From: Deminuibacter soli
GTDB lineage: Bacteria; Bacteroidota; Bacteroidia; Chitinophagales; Chitinophagaceae
Direction: 5' to 3'
Length of the DNA: 47,384 nt
Assembly (NCBI RefSeq): GCF_003412455.1
Contig: NZ_QTJU01000017.1
Coordinates: forward strand, 1 to 47,384
Shown: one piece after another, positions 1 to 8,600 of the stretch
Layout: every line of letters begins with the position of its first letter
Position numbering within the stretch: the first letter of the stretch is position 1
Program-made: the position numbers and the translations under genes
Notes under the pieces: model-generated
The model's database searches: none
What the model was told of the DNA's origin: nothing
Seen by the model: only the letters and a program-made list of their open reading frames with translations

Positions 1-158
1 TTTTTCCCTTCACAATAAAGGGGGCTTGCCTTTTTATACGACCACTCACACGCCTGATTTTGTTGCATTACAGCAAAAAAAAGCACTGCTTTCCGTTTTT
101 ACCGGACAACAGTGATTGACTATTCACTATTCACCCGTAGCCTCACTTCGTTTACTCA
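1..158. other. intergenic segment, no gene seen
   Basis: This is the left edge of the window. I see no recognisable gene. Positions 112-156 hold a short array of TCACTATT/TTCACTAT-like words, similar in style to the GTGAGT/GTCAAT words at 22220-22324. The segment lies downstream of the DUF3037 gene and may contain its transcription end, but I found no strong hairpin with a T-tract. Confidence 0.4.
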
Positions 159-545
159 CTATAACACCAACTGCTCATACAACCGCACCAGCGCAACATC
201 CGGTTCACCACAAAAGCCGGGGTGCACTTTGGATGTTTGCAGAATGGTGCTGCGTGTGGCAGTTAACCAGCGGAAACGTTCGGCTGCAGGCAGCATACCG
301 ATAGTGCCGCCCTGTTTGCCACCCATGCAAATACGTTCAAAAGCGCAGAGATAGGCTTCCAGCCCGGCCATATCGAGCTTGCCGGGAAAGGCAGCTTCAA
401 GCCGTGCAGCATCCAGCTTGTATAATACTTTTAAAAAACGGGGCTTTGCGCAATACAATACCACACCAATGTTCAGGAACTCCTCCCTGTCAACCCTTGG
501 CACCACCCGTATCACGGCATATTCAAATAATTGTTTCTCTTGCAT
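159..545 (-). CDS. DUF3037 family protein
   Basis: This is a 128-aa protein with the family signature near its N-terminus (EYAVIRVVPRVDREEFLNIG, followed by GVVLYC). Members are small cytosolic proteins of unknown biochemical function, and they are commonly encoded next to a HipA-like kinase. The start codon at 545 lies inside the kinase gene upstream, giving a 23-nt overlap that argues for translational coupling and joint function. The length fits the family. There is no signal peptide or membrane segment. The family assignment is from recognised sequence; a role as substrate or partner of the kinase is inferred from gene order only. Confidence 0.85.
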   Translation of the reverse strand: MQEKQLFEYAVIRVVPRVDREEFLNIGVVLYCAKPRFLKVLYKLDAARLEAAFPGKLDMAGLEAYLCAFERICMGGKQGGTIGMLPAAERFRWLTATRSTILQTSKVHPGFCGEPDVALVRLYEQLVL

Positions 546-1323
546 GCTGGGCTTCTTTTACAAATGTTGCGGAATGGGCTATCCTGGTGGTTAAAAACTG
601 CGCATAGGCCTGGCGGTGTTCTTCAGCTGTTGCAAATGGCGATTCTGCTGCCAGCAGCCATTCATCGGGCACCTGGCGTACAATCTGCTGTATGCGTTCA
701 TTGCCCAGTTTCCCTTTCAGTTCCGCATCAAGTTCGGTCATGCGGGTAGCAAGCGGCAGCAGCACATGGTCTTTCGCATAGGCAAAGGAACGTGTAGCCT
801 GTGCTTCCCAGTTTTGCCAGGAGTGGTGGAAATACAACGCAGCACCGTGGTCTATCAGCCACAGTTCCCTGTTCCATAACAGCATATTGGTATTGCGCGC
901 TGTGCGGTCAACATTATTGAGCAGGCAATCGAGCCAGACTATTTTTGAAGCCAGTGTTTCATCAATGTGCGTTACAGTGGGGTCAAATGTAATGGAACCT
1001 GACAGGTAGTGCAGGCCAAGATTCAGTCCCACGCTTGCTTTCAGCAGATCCTGTATTTCCTCATCCGGTTCTGTGCGGCCAAATGCGCTGTCGAGTGTGG
1101 CGAATACTATCTCGGGCACTTTCAATCCCAGCGTGCGGGCAATTTCACCACCGATCAGTTCAGCAATCAATGCTTTTACCCCCTGCCCTGCCCCACGGAA
1201 TTTGAGTACATAGAAAAACCCGTCGTCTGCCTCTGCCAGTGCGGGCATGGAACCGCCTTCGCGCAGCGGCGTCACATACCGTGTTACCTGCACGGTTCTG
1301 AGATCGTATAAGCTTTCATCCAT
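523..1323 (-). CDS. HipA-like protein kinase (HipA_2 family)
   Basis: This 266-aa protein resembles the catalytic core of HipA kinases without the N-terminal HipB-binding region. K41 in YVLKF is the candidate ATP-anchoring lysine. The NNVDR motif at 136-140, with D139 and N144, is the candidate catalytic loop. D158 in LIDHG is the candidate metal-binding aspartate. It is much shorter than E. coli HipA (about 440 aa), as expected for this subfamily. No hipB-like antitoxin is adjacent; the partner is the overlapping DUF3037 gene downstream. The kinase fold is well supported by the motifs. Whether it acts as a toxin, a metabolic kinase or a regulator cannot be told from sequence. Confidence 0.82.
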   Translation of the reverse strand: MDESLYDLRTVQVTRYVTPLREGGSMPALAEADDGFFYVLKFRGAGQGVKALIAELIGGEIARTLGLKVPEIVFATLDSAFGRTEPDEEIQDLLKASVGLNLGLHYLSGSITFDPTVTHIDETLASKIVWLDCLLNNVDRTARNTNMLLWNRELWLIDHGAALYFHHSWQNWEAQATRSFAYAKDHVLLPLATRMTELDAELKGKLGNERIQQIVRQVPDEWLLAAESPFATAEEHRQAYAQFLTTRIAHSATFVKEAQHARETII

Positions 1324-1349
1324 AATCAGCGAAAATACTAGGAAACATT

Positions 1350-1512
1350 GAGAATCGTGAATCGTCAGTCGTGCGTGATCTTAGCGAGTACCAATTTCGA
1401 GAATCGAGACGTCGACACATCGAGATGATCTCAGCGAATTTAGCACTGCCACTTTCGCCGCAGGCGGCACCCTGCATACAGGCTAACAGCTAACCGCTTG
1501 CAGCTTGCAGCT
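1350..1512. repeat. composite intergenic repeat (locus 1)
   Basis: This lies between the kinase start and the NmrA gene. Its parts in order are: words built on GAATCG/GTCAGTC (1350-1376), core GATCTTAGCGAGTA (1377-1390), TTTCGAGAATCGAGAC-like words, a second core GATCTCAGCGAATT (1427-1440), a small hairpin GCCG-CAGG-CGGC (about 1456-1467), and an array of GCTAACAGC/GCTTGCAGC words (1481-1512). The same order occurs at 25578-25790 and, inverted, at 36551-36642. It is non-coding in all frames as far as I can see. Confidence 0.7.
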
Positions 1513-1558
1513 ATTTCTGGTACAATATTTACAACGAAACACATATTCATCAAAACCG

Positions 1559-2443
1559 ATGCATATGCTAACCATTACAGGCGCTACGGGGCGCGTAGGC
1601 ACTGCTGCAGTACAGGCACTGTTGCAGGGCCGGCAAGCCGTTACAGCCATTTGCAGAAACGAAGAAAAAGCCGCACCGTTGCGGCAGGCAGGCGCCCGCA
1701 TCGCCATCGCCGATATGAAAGACACCGGTTCCCTGAAAAAAGCACTGGAAGGCACAACGGTACTGTTTATCATTACACCCGAATCAGGTAAGGAGAAAGA
1801 TGTACTGGGCGAAACACACCAATTGCTCAACAGCGTACGGCAGGCAATTGTACAGGCAGGCGTGCAAAAAATCATCGGTTTATCCTCTGCCGGCGCGCAA
1901 TACAGCAGCGGCACAGGCAACCTGCTGATGTCGCACATGCTGGAACATGCGTTTACCGGCATGCCCATCAGGCAAACTTTTATACGCCCTGCATACTATT
2001 TCAGCAACTGGATGATGTATTTACCGGTGATGCAAAAACACAACACCCTGCCCGGCTTTTTCCCCACCGATTTTCGCCTGCCCATGATAGCGCCCGAAGA
2101 TGTAGGCGCTTTTGCAGCCACTGCCATGACTGCACCGTTAAATGAAGAACAGGTATACGAACTCGAAGGCCCACAAGCATACAGTACGGCAGATGTGGCA
2201 GCTGCATTTTCCATAGTGCTGAACAAACACATTACTGCACAGCAGGTGCCGCACGACCAATGGGAAAGCACCCTGCAGAAAACCGGCTTTACACCGGATG
2301 CCGTTCGTATGTTTACTGAGATGACCGATGCCGTGATACAGGGCAAAGCGAAACGGGAAGGCCGCAATACCGAACTGGTAAAACTGCACACCACGCTGGA
2401 ACAATACATCACCCAACACCTGCACCAACCCGCAACAGCCTAA
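1559..2443 (+). CDS. NmrA-type NAD(P)-binding oxidoreductase
   Basis: This 294-aa atypical short-chain dehydrogenase is of the NmrA/NAD(P)H-azoreductase type. The dinucleotide-binding loop GATGRVG lies at residues 8-14, followed by CRNEEKAAPLRQAG, the segment that usually selects NADP, and the FIITPES strand. The catalytic Tyr/Lys pair of classical SDRs is not evident, as is usual for NmrA proteins, which often act as redox sensors or NmrA-like reductases. I chose 1559 (ATG CAT ATG) over an in-frame ATG at 1505 because the 18 extra residues do not belong to the fold and overlap the repeat upstream. 1565 is equally possible. The stop overlaps the stop of the convergent GlxA-type gene. Confidence 0.85.
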   Translation: MHMLTITGATGRVGTAAVQALLQGRQAVTAICRNEEKAAPLRQAGARIAIADMKDTGSLKKALEGTTVLFIITPESGKEKDVLGETHQLLNSVRQAIVQAGVQKIIGLSSAGAQYSSGTGNLLMSHMLEHAFTGMPIRQTFIRPAYYFSNWMMYLPVMQKHNTLPGFFPTDFRLPMIAPEDVGAFAATAMTAPLNEEQVYELEGPQAYSTADVAAAFSIVLNKHITAQQVPHDQWESTLQKTGFTPDAVRMFTEMTDAVIQGKAKREGRNTELVKLHTTLEQYITQHLHQPATA

Positions 2444-3408
2444 ACCGCACGGCAGTATTTACGACGATAGTCCTGCGGTGTCAATCCTGTAATGCGCTTG
2501 AACACCATGCGAAAGGTTTTTACATCGTTATAACCGGCATCATAGGCAAGGGTAACGGTATCCTGCGCACTGTGTTCAAGCGCTTTTTTAGCTGCTTCAA
2601 TCTTTACGCGCTGCAGGTATTCCAGTGGCGTGTTTTGGGTAGCGCTTTTAAAGCGGCGGATGAAATTGCGTTTGCTCATATTGCTTTGCCCGGCTACCTG
2701 CTCTACCGAAATCTGTTTATCATAGTTCTGTTCAATATACGTCTGCGCCTCGTGTATGGCTTCATCATGGTGCTGGTATTGCCCGCGGAATACCGCGAAA
2801 TGGGCCTGCTTCACACGACTGATGTCAATGGAAAACATTTTGCTTACCCATACCCCCACATCTTTACCGCAGAACTTTTCCACGAGATACAACACGAGGT
2901 TTAAAGAAGAAAATGCACCACCGCTGGTGTACACACCTTCCTGGTCGGTCAGTACCACATCGGGCATCATTTTGATATCAGGATACCTGCGCTGCATGTC
3001 TTTTGCCGCCATCCAGTGCGAGGTGCATATTTTGCCGTTCAGAATACCGGCTTCCGCAAGAAAATAACTGCCAAAGCACAGGCTGGCCACTTCTGCCCCT
3101 GCCTGGTATTGCTGCCTGATCCACTGCACCAGGTGTGCGTTCTCCTGCAGTATTTCATCAGGTTCGCCCTGGAATGCGGGCGCCATCACCAGGTCTGCAT
3201 GATCAATCTCTGCCAGCGTTCGTTGTTCTACACCCGGACCAATGAGTACAGAACCCGTCAGGTTTTTATCACCGGCCAGTACAATGCGGAAAGGCGCATC
3301 ACGGTCTGTTTCAGTAAAATACTGGTTGGTGCCCGATAAAATGTCCAGCACACCAGTAATGGAAGAGGGAACAGCCCGGGAAGGCAGCAGTAAAACGATT
3401 GTTTTCAT
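2440..3408 (-). CDS. GlxA-type AraC family transcriptional regulator
   Basis: This is a 322-aa two-domain regulator. Residues 1 to about 190 form a DJ-1/PfpI-like domain with the nucleophile-elbow cysteine in SLCFGSYFLAEAG. Residues about 220-320 form an AraC helix-turn-helix pair (VAGQSNMSKRNFIRRFK, then the second helix-turn-helix around DAGYNDVKTFRMVFK). Family members sense small molecules through the amidase-like domain and bind DNA through the C-terminus. The likely target is the convergent NmrA gene or another gene outside the pair; no operator was recognised. A second paralogue is at 34817-35797. The tail-to-tail overlap with the NmrA gene is 4 nt. Confidence 0.9.
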   Translation of the reverse strand: MKTIVLLLPSRAVPSSITGVLDILSGTNQYFTETDRDAPFRIVLAGDKNLTGSVLIGPGVEQRTLAEIDHADLVMAPAFQGEPDEILQENAHLVQWIRQQYQAGAEVASLCFGSYFLAEAGILNGKICTSHWMAAKDMQRRYPDIKMMPDVVLTDQEGVYTSGGAFSSLNLVLYLVEKFCGKDVGVWVSKMFSIDISRVKQAHFAVFRGQYQHHDEAIHEAQTYIEQNYDKQISVEQVAGQSNMSKRNFIRRFKSATQNTPLEYLQRVKIEAAKKALEHSAQDTVTLAYDAGYNDVKTFRMVFKRITGLTPQDYRRKYCRAV

Positions 3409-3558
3409 ACAACAGGCATTTCTGTAAAGTTACGACACCCAGGTGGCGTAAAACACCCCGCAACCTGGCATTTCTGGACAGGGCAGCCAACAATCAAACC
3501 ATCCGGCCATTTAACCATCAAACCCTCCAACAATCCATTCCTCTTCTTATATTGAGCT

Positions 3559-4041
3559 ATGAAACAACGCTACTTCCTGCTGCTCATGGCAGCATTTTGT
3601 TTTGGCAATGCCTGCTTCGCTCAAAATACCGTTAACCCCGGCAGCAAAAAGCCGGTTTCGCAGGAATTGTTCGATACCATTGCACGGATGGACAGCATTT
3701 TCTTTACTGCCTACAATAACTGCGACCTGGTTACACAGGGCAATATTTACTCCGACAGTATAGAGTTTTACCACGACAAGGGCGGACTAAACACTTCTAA
3801 AAAGGAGATACTGGAAAGCACGCATAAAAACATCTGCGGCCAGGTTACACGCCAGCTGGTAAAGGGCAGTATGGAGGTATACCCTATCAAAGACTATGGT
3901 GCGGTTGAAATGGGTTTTCACACCTTCCATAAAATCAGCGGCCCCGAAGCAGGCGACACCTCTGCACCGGACCGGTTTATCGTAATCTGGAAAAAACAAA
4001 GCAATGGCTGGAAAATAACCAGGGTTATCAGTTTGCATTAA
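3559..4041 (+). CDS. secreted NTF2-like (DUF4440/SnoaL-type) protein
   Basis: This 160-aa protein has a clear signal peptide (MKQRYFLLLMAAFCFGNACFA, cut before QN). The mature part reads as a cone-shaped NTF2-like domain: FDTIARMDSIFFTAYNNCD helix, YSDSIEFYHDKGG strand, and a C-terminal WKKQSNGWKITRVISLH strand typical of DUF4440 proteins. Some members bind or turn over small hydrophobic ligands, but no catalytic residues can be assigned here. It is probably periplasmic. It stands alone between a divergently oriented regulator (3408, minus) and the minus-strand immunity block, and the intergenic region upstream holds (A/C)CATC-AACC words rather than a clear promoter. Confidence 0.75.
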   Translation: MKQRYFLLLMAAFCFGNACFAQNTVNPGSKKPVSQELFDTIARMDSIFFTAYNNCDLVTQGNIYSDSIEFYHDKGGLNTSKKEILESTHKNICGQVTRQLVKGSMEVYPIKDYGAVEMGFHTFHKISGPEAGDTSAPDRFIVIWKKQSNGWKITRVISLH

Positions 4042-4071
4042 CATCAGCTTGTGGCACATTATGGCACCTGA

Positions 4072-4329
4072 TTATACATCCAGTTGTGCCAGGGCTTTTT
4101 GTGCACGCGCAAACTGCTGGCCGGCGGATTGCTTTAACCAGTAAATCGCTTTCTCCTGCGATAGCGCATTGCTATCAAACTGCACTACAATTTTACCAAC
4201 ACCTGAAGCTTCCAGCTTCTGCTCACGCAGATAGAAACTGTACATATCTCCTACCGAAGTAATATCCCTGCCAATAAGTTTCGTGTGGTCTATCGTGGTG
4301 TAACTTTCAATAGTATGTAATGGAGCCAT
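4072..4329 (-). CDS. small protein in the Rhs immunity block
   Basis: This is an 85-aa protein of unrecognised family. It is soluble, with no signal peptide. A C-terminal stretch (SQEKAIYWLKQSAGQQFARAQKALAQLDV) is predicted helical and amphipathic. Its ATG overlaps the stop of the gene upstream as TAATG, which implies translational coupling. It is the last gene of the minus-strand series that starts at vgrG. By position it could be an immunity protein, an immunity accessory or an unrelated cargo gene. The function is unknown and inferred from context only. Confidence 0.6.
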   Translation of the reverse strand: MAPLHTIESYTTIDHTKLIGRDITSVGDMYSFYLREQKLEASGVGKIVVQFDSNALSQEKAIYWLKQSAGQQFARAQKALAQLDV

Positions 4330-5031
4330 TATGCAGAAACAAAATAGTGTTTTAATTTATCCAGCACGTAATCCAATTTCACCTCTTCTTTTTGAAGTTC
4401 AGGTATCCTGTTCATTAAACGTGGAGAAACTAAAGGCAACTTTTTCTCTTTTGCCTTTTTCAGCAAATCAGGAACCGCAGCCTCCTGATTGTTCAGATAG
4501 TAACTAATCAGGGCAAAAATAAGCGGATAGCCATAGTTAAACGAATAATCAACAATATCATCTACCAGTGCTATATCCGCATCCAAAAAACGCTGCACCA
4601 CAGGCATATAAAGCTTGTTGGCACTTTCAATAACCCTGCTGCATTTTTCATCTACATTGTCTGTAGCATAAAAACTTATATGACCGTCTTTTTCCTGAAA
4701 TCGTTCTTTCCGGAAATTCAATGAAGAAAACGAGAAGTACTGATAATTTACAAACTCCGCATTTTTTACAAAAGACAAGTCGAGTTTATGAAGTACAGCA
4801 ATAATTTTACCACCCGACAAAAATCCTGAAATGTATAAGGCAAATAACGCCCCATGCGCTGCAAACTTTTCGGACACCAACGGAAAACCAATCTCCCCCT
4901 ATTTCAACATCGGCCTGCTTCAGCAATATTCTTTCAGATTTATACTGCTTGTTTATATTATTCAATTCAAGATTTTCACTAGCAAGCTTCAGGGAAGCCT
5001 TTACGTTTTTCTTAAGCTCTGCTGCTGTCAT
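4329..5031 (-). pseudogene. probable immunity gene with a +1 frameshift
   Basis: Two overlapping frames together make one plausible protein of about 233 aa. The N-terminal part starts at 5031 (MTAAELKKNVKASLKLASEN) and runs to GDWF. The C-terminal part continues to 4329 in the other frame (VSEKFAAHGALFALYISGF onwards). Removing one base from the AAAA run at 4884-4887 (TTTT on the coding strand) joins them as GDWFPLVSEKFAAHG. Otherwise the downstream frame would need a TTG start at 4880 with no room for a normal N-terminus. The family is not recognised; the second half is helical. Position two genes after the Rhs toxin suggests an immunity gene that is decayed, phase-variable or affected by a sequencing error. 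Confidence 0.6.
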
Positions 5032-5102
5032 TTTATTTTGTCAGTTATAATATAGCTGCATGTATGAAGCATTGGCTGCCCGCAATATTTATTCCGGTCG
5101 TA

Positions 5103-5639
5103 TCACGCCAGCTCTAATTCCAAAGCGCGTGTATACTCATTCTTACCGTTTTTTACAATGATTCCGAAAGCATCAAAAGCATTGCGTTGTAAAAACGAAA
5201 GATCAACTTGCCGGCCATCTGTTAAATCGAATTGTGTCTTTCCCGGAAACTCATCTTGAAAATCAATATTGAATGCAGCCCAGGGATAAACTTCAAATAC
5301 CGTTTCACCATTTTGATCGGCGTAGTTCTGTTCTTCAGTGAGCATGAATGAATGCTTGTCTTCAACCAGCAAAGCATCATAACCGTTTATCCTACCGTCA
5401 AAAAGAACTATTTTCTCTCCTGTTTCAACACTAACCGCATATACAGCGATTGGATATTCATCTGCATTAATAATTAAGCCTTCTGCATTTTCTCCACAGT
5501 AACGGATGTAAAACCGGGCACCTCCGGCCCTATCTCTCAATTGTGCTTTCCATGAAACTGATTTGAGCCAGTTATTGTAACCGAAGCCCGGAAGCGATCC
5601 GATCTCTACTGTTAAGTCCGAAAGATGGTCTGGTATCAT
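5103..5639 (-). CDS. probable immunity protein of the Rhs toxin
   Basis: This is a 178-aa soluble protein, rich in aromatic and acidic residues, without a recognised family. It has no signal peptide. Beta-rich segments such as ARFYIRYCGENAEGLIINADEYPIA-type strands dominate. It starts only 20 nt after the Rhs stop codon, exactly where the cognate immunity gene of a polymorphic toxin normally lies. An acidic protein would suit binding to a nuclease domain. The immunity role is inferred from position; binding is not shown by sequence. Confidence 0.7.
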   Translation of the reverse strand: MIPDHLSDLTVEIGSLPGFGYNNWLKSVSWKAQLRDRAGGARFYIRYCGENAEGLIINADEYPIAVYAVSVETGEKIVLFDGRINGYDALLVEDKHSFMLTEEQNYADQNGETVFEVYPWAAFNIDFQDEFPGKTQFDLTDGRQVDLSFLQRNAFDAFGIIVKNGKNEYTRALELELA

Positions 5640-5659
5640 ATGTTCATTCTTTTTCTATG

Positions 5660-8600
5660 CTATATACCTGTAAGCCAATTATCAACTGTTGTTTTAACAT
5701 TCGCAGCATTGTATGGTTTGTCTACAACCAATACAGTTCCCTGTTTATTTGGTGGCAGCTGGCTTTGCGCAACGTTATTCCTTGTGGTCAGCGCCTGGTA
5801 GTTTTGCTGATTTCTCATATCAAGATCAGAAGCTACTTCAATTGCATGAACACGACCTGCGTTGTCTATAGCGGTTACATCCGGGCTTCTTCTAGGACTG
5901 GTAGAATGCCCCGTAATTGCCTCATAGGATCTGTTCAGGTGAATCTCTTTGAATTTACCACTCATTGCAAGCTTATTCGCAAGTATTTCAGATAACAGCG
6001 CATGACCCGGCCCTGTTGTTTGCCCCTTGCCATAGATTTTTGTTCCATTAACCACCCTACAGGTGGCAAGTCCTAGTAAATCCACCGCTCCTTCTGGGTC
6101 GTCAACATAACTGTATAAGTTGGCTTCACCACTTGCCAATCTCACAGGATCCTGACTGATGTAAATTCCATCTTCTGCACTGTAGTATCTGAACCGGTTA
6201 TAATACAACCCTGTTTCTACGTCTTCATACTGACCCTGGTAACGGAACGGGCAACTACCTAATTCCCCCTGCTGTATACGCATACGACCATAACCATCCA
6301 TTTCACCCTTCCAAAAACGCGAACCGTCTTCCAAGTACATCTCTTTAGGTGTACCCAGGTGGTCAGCAATAATACTATATTTTTTATCTCCCTTCAACTT
6401 CGCTGCCGGAACAAGACTATCTGCTTCAAACACCCAAGTAATTAAATCATCCGGCGTGCTTTCGTGCGCATCAAACTCCTTCCATTCATGTAATGGTGTA
6501 TTGCCATCCCATACCCAGCGTGTAATTGTTTGTTTGTACTTTTTCCAGACACGGCGCCCAAGGGCATCATAACCAAATTGCACCTCCTGGCCATCGGGGC
6601 GTATTACCTTTTGCAAACTGCCGTTGTCATTCCACACATATTGCCATACGCTCCCTTCGGCAGTCTCTTTGCGAATAAGATAACCTTCACTGTCATAATG
6701 ATAGCTACCCCCCTTCGCTTTCTGCAATCTGCCGCCAGCACTATATTTGCGATCAGCCCGATCTCTCGTTTCGAACAAGTTTCCTACTGCATCGGGCAAG
6801 CGATATATTGTTTTGCCGTCGCCATATATCAGCTCACTCAAATTACCATAAACATCGTGCTTAAGCTGTACAGCCCCTGTCTGACTGTCATTAATGGCCA
6901 GCAACCGGTCTCCGACACCCCAGGTATAATGCCGCCTCCTGTGGGTAGTTTGGCCGTGCAACACCTGTTGTTCAACCGGGCGACCGAACCGATCATACTC
7001 CCATTGAAGGGTAATACCTCCCGTTATCCGGCGCTGCAATTCACTCCCTGCCTCATTGCGCAGGAAACTACTGTGCCATTCACCGGCATCTATCACAGCT
7101 GCCTCGCCCATGTTGTTATAAGCAATGCGTATATCGGCCCCCAACGAACTGGAAAGCCTGGTTCTGTTACCTGTTCTATCATAAGTATTTTCAAGCGATA
7201 CGACGGACTGACCTTCGACTGCAAGTACTTCTGTTGTCACCCTGCCCAACAGGTCGCGCTCAAAACTGACTACGCTACTACCTTGGAACGATTTTGTCAG
7301 AAGACCGTCGTTATTGTATTCATATGCCTCAGTGGCGCCATCTGTGTACTGCACCTGTATCACACGACCGGCTGCATTGTATTCATATAAATTGATACGG
7401 TCACCCGGCCTGTGTATCTCTATCACCTGCCCTGCCGCATCGCGCACATACTGCCGTGCCACACCGTCAAAACCAGTTTCGCGTATGGTACGCCCCTCAC
7501 TGTCCAACAGGTAAGTGTAGCGTTCTTCATGCTCGTTGCGCACTTCAATCAGCTGCCCTTCCTTGTCGTACACAAAACTGATGGCTGTACCACCCTGTTT
7601 GCGGCGGGTGATATCACCAAAGAAATTATAATCCAGTTCTACCTGGTACAGCTTATCTGCAGCACGCACAGCATTGTCCATGGCGTCGTACTGTATGTGG
7701 CGCACGTTGCCATCGGCTTCGCGTACTTCTGTAATGTTGTTGTTCAAGTCGTATTTGCGCAGCTGCTGGTTGCCATAAATATCTTCGAGCTGTACGCAAC
7801 GGCCCAGTTCATCGTAACGGTAGTGTACACGCGCGTTATTGGGCAACACCACTTCACTTAGTTCGTAACGGCGGTTGTGCAGCAAACGGGTGGCATTGCC
7901 GGCCGGGTTTACAATACGGCTTACCAGCCCGTGCAGGTATTCGTATTGTGTAATGCCACCTTCAGCATCCCGCTGTTCCAGCATATTACCCCGCTCATCG
8001 TACGTATACTGCCACACACCACCGTTGGGACGTGTTACCTGCAATGGCTGATCATAGCCGTTATACACCACACTCACTTCACCCTGACCCGGCAAACCAA
8101 TACCGGTTACATTGCCGCGCTCATCGTACTGGTAATTTTTTACACGGCCCAACTCATCCTGCACACCCAGCAGGTTGCGGTAGCTATCGTACCTGTAAAC
8201 GGTTTCAGCACCCTGGCTGTTGATGATTCTTGTTACGATACCACCGCGGTGATAATAAGTGCTTTTATAACCCAGGCTGTTGGTGGCAATGGTATAGCCT
8301 TCGTGGTATTCGAAACGGTAGCTGTATAAGCCGTTGGGGCCAAGCGCTGCCGTACATTGATCTTTGCTGTTGTATTCAAAACGAAACAGCGTGCCGTCTT
8401 TAAAACGACGTGCTACCACCAACCTGTCCTGCCATTGCAGGCTGTTGTAATAACCGCGCGCATCATGAAAGGTAAGCATGCGGCCTTCCTTATCATAGGT
8501 ATAACGAACGGCTTCCACATGCTCACCAGGCATATCCGGGTGCGGCATCTGCAGCGAAGTAATACGACCTGCGTCATCATTCAGCACCAGTATTTCCCGA

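Noticed and set aside
1350-1512. CRISPR-like array in the repeated words of the intergenic loci
   Set aside because: Words are short and variable, spacers of constant length are missing and no cas gene is in the window.
4807-5031. Independent 74-aa gene overlapping the immunity gene
   Set aside because: Only its first 50 codons look protein-like; the rest is out of frame, and one base removed joins it to the next frame.
6530-7390. 286-aa plus-strand reading frame opposite the Rhs gene
   Set aside because: It mirrors the repetitive Rhs codons, has no recognisable domain, and the minus-strand gene is certain. The same holds for the other long plus-strand frames between 7300 and 9700.
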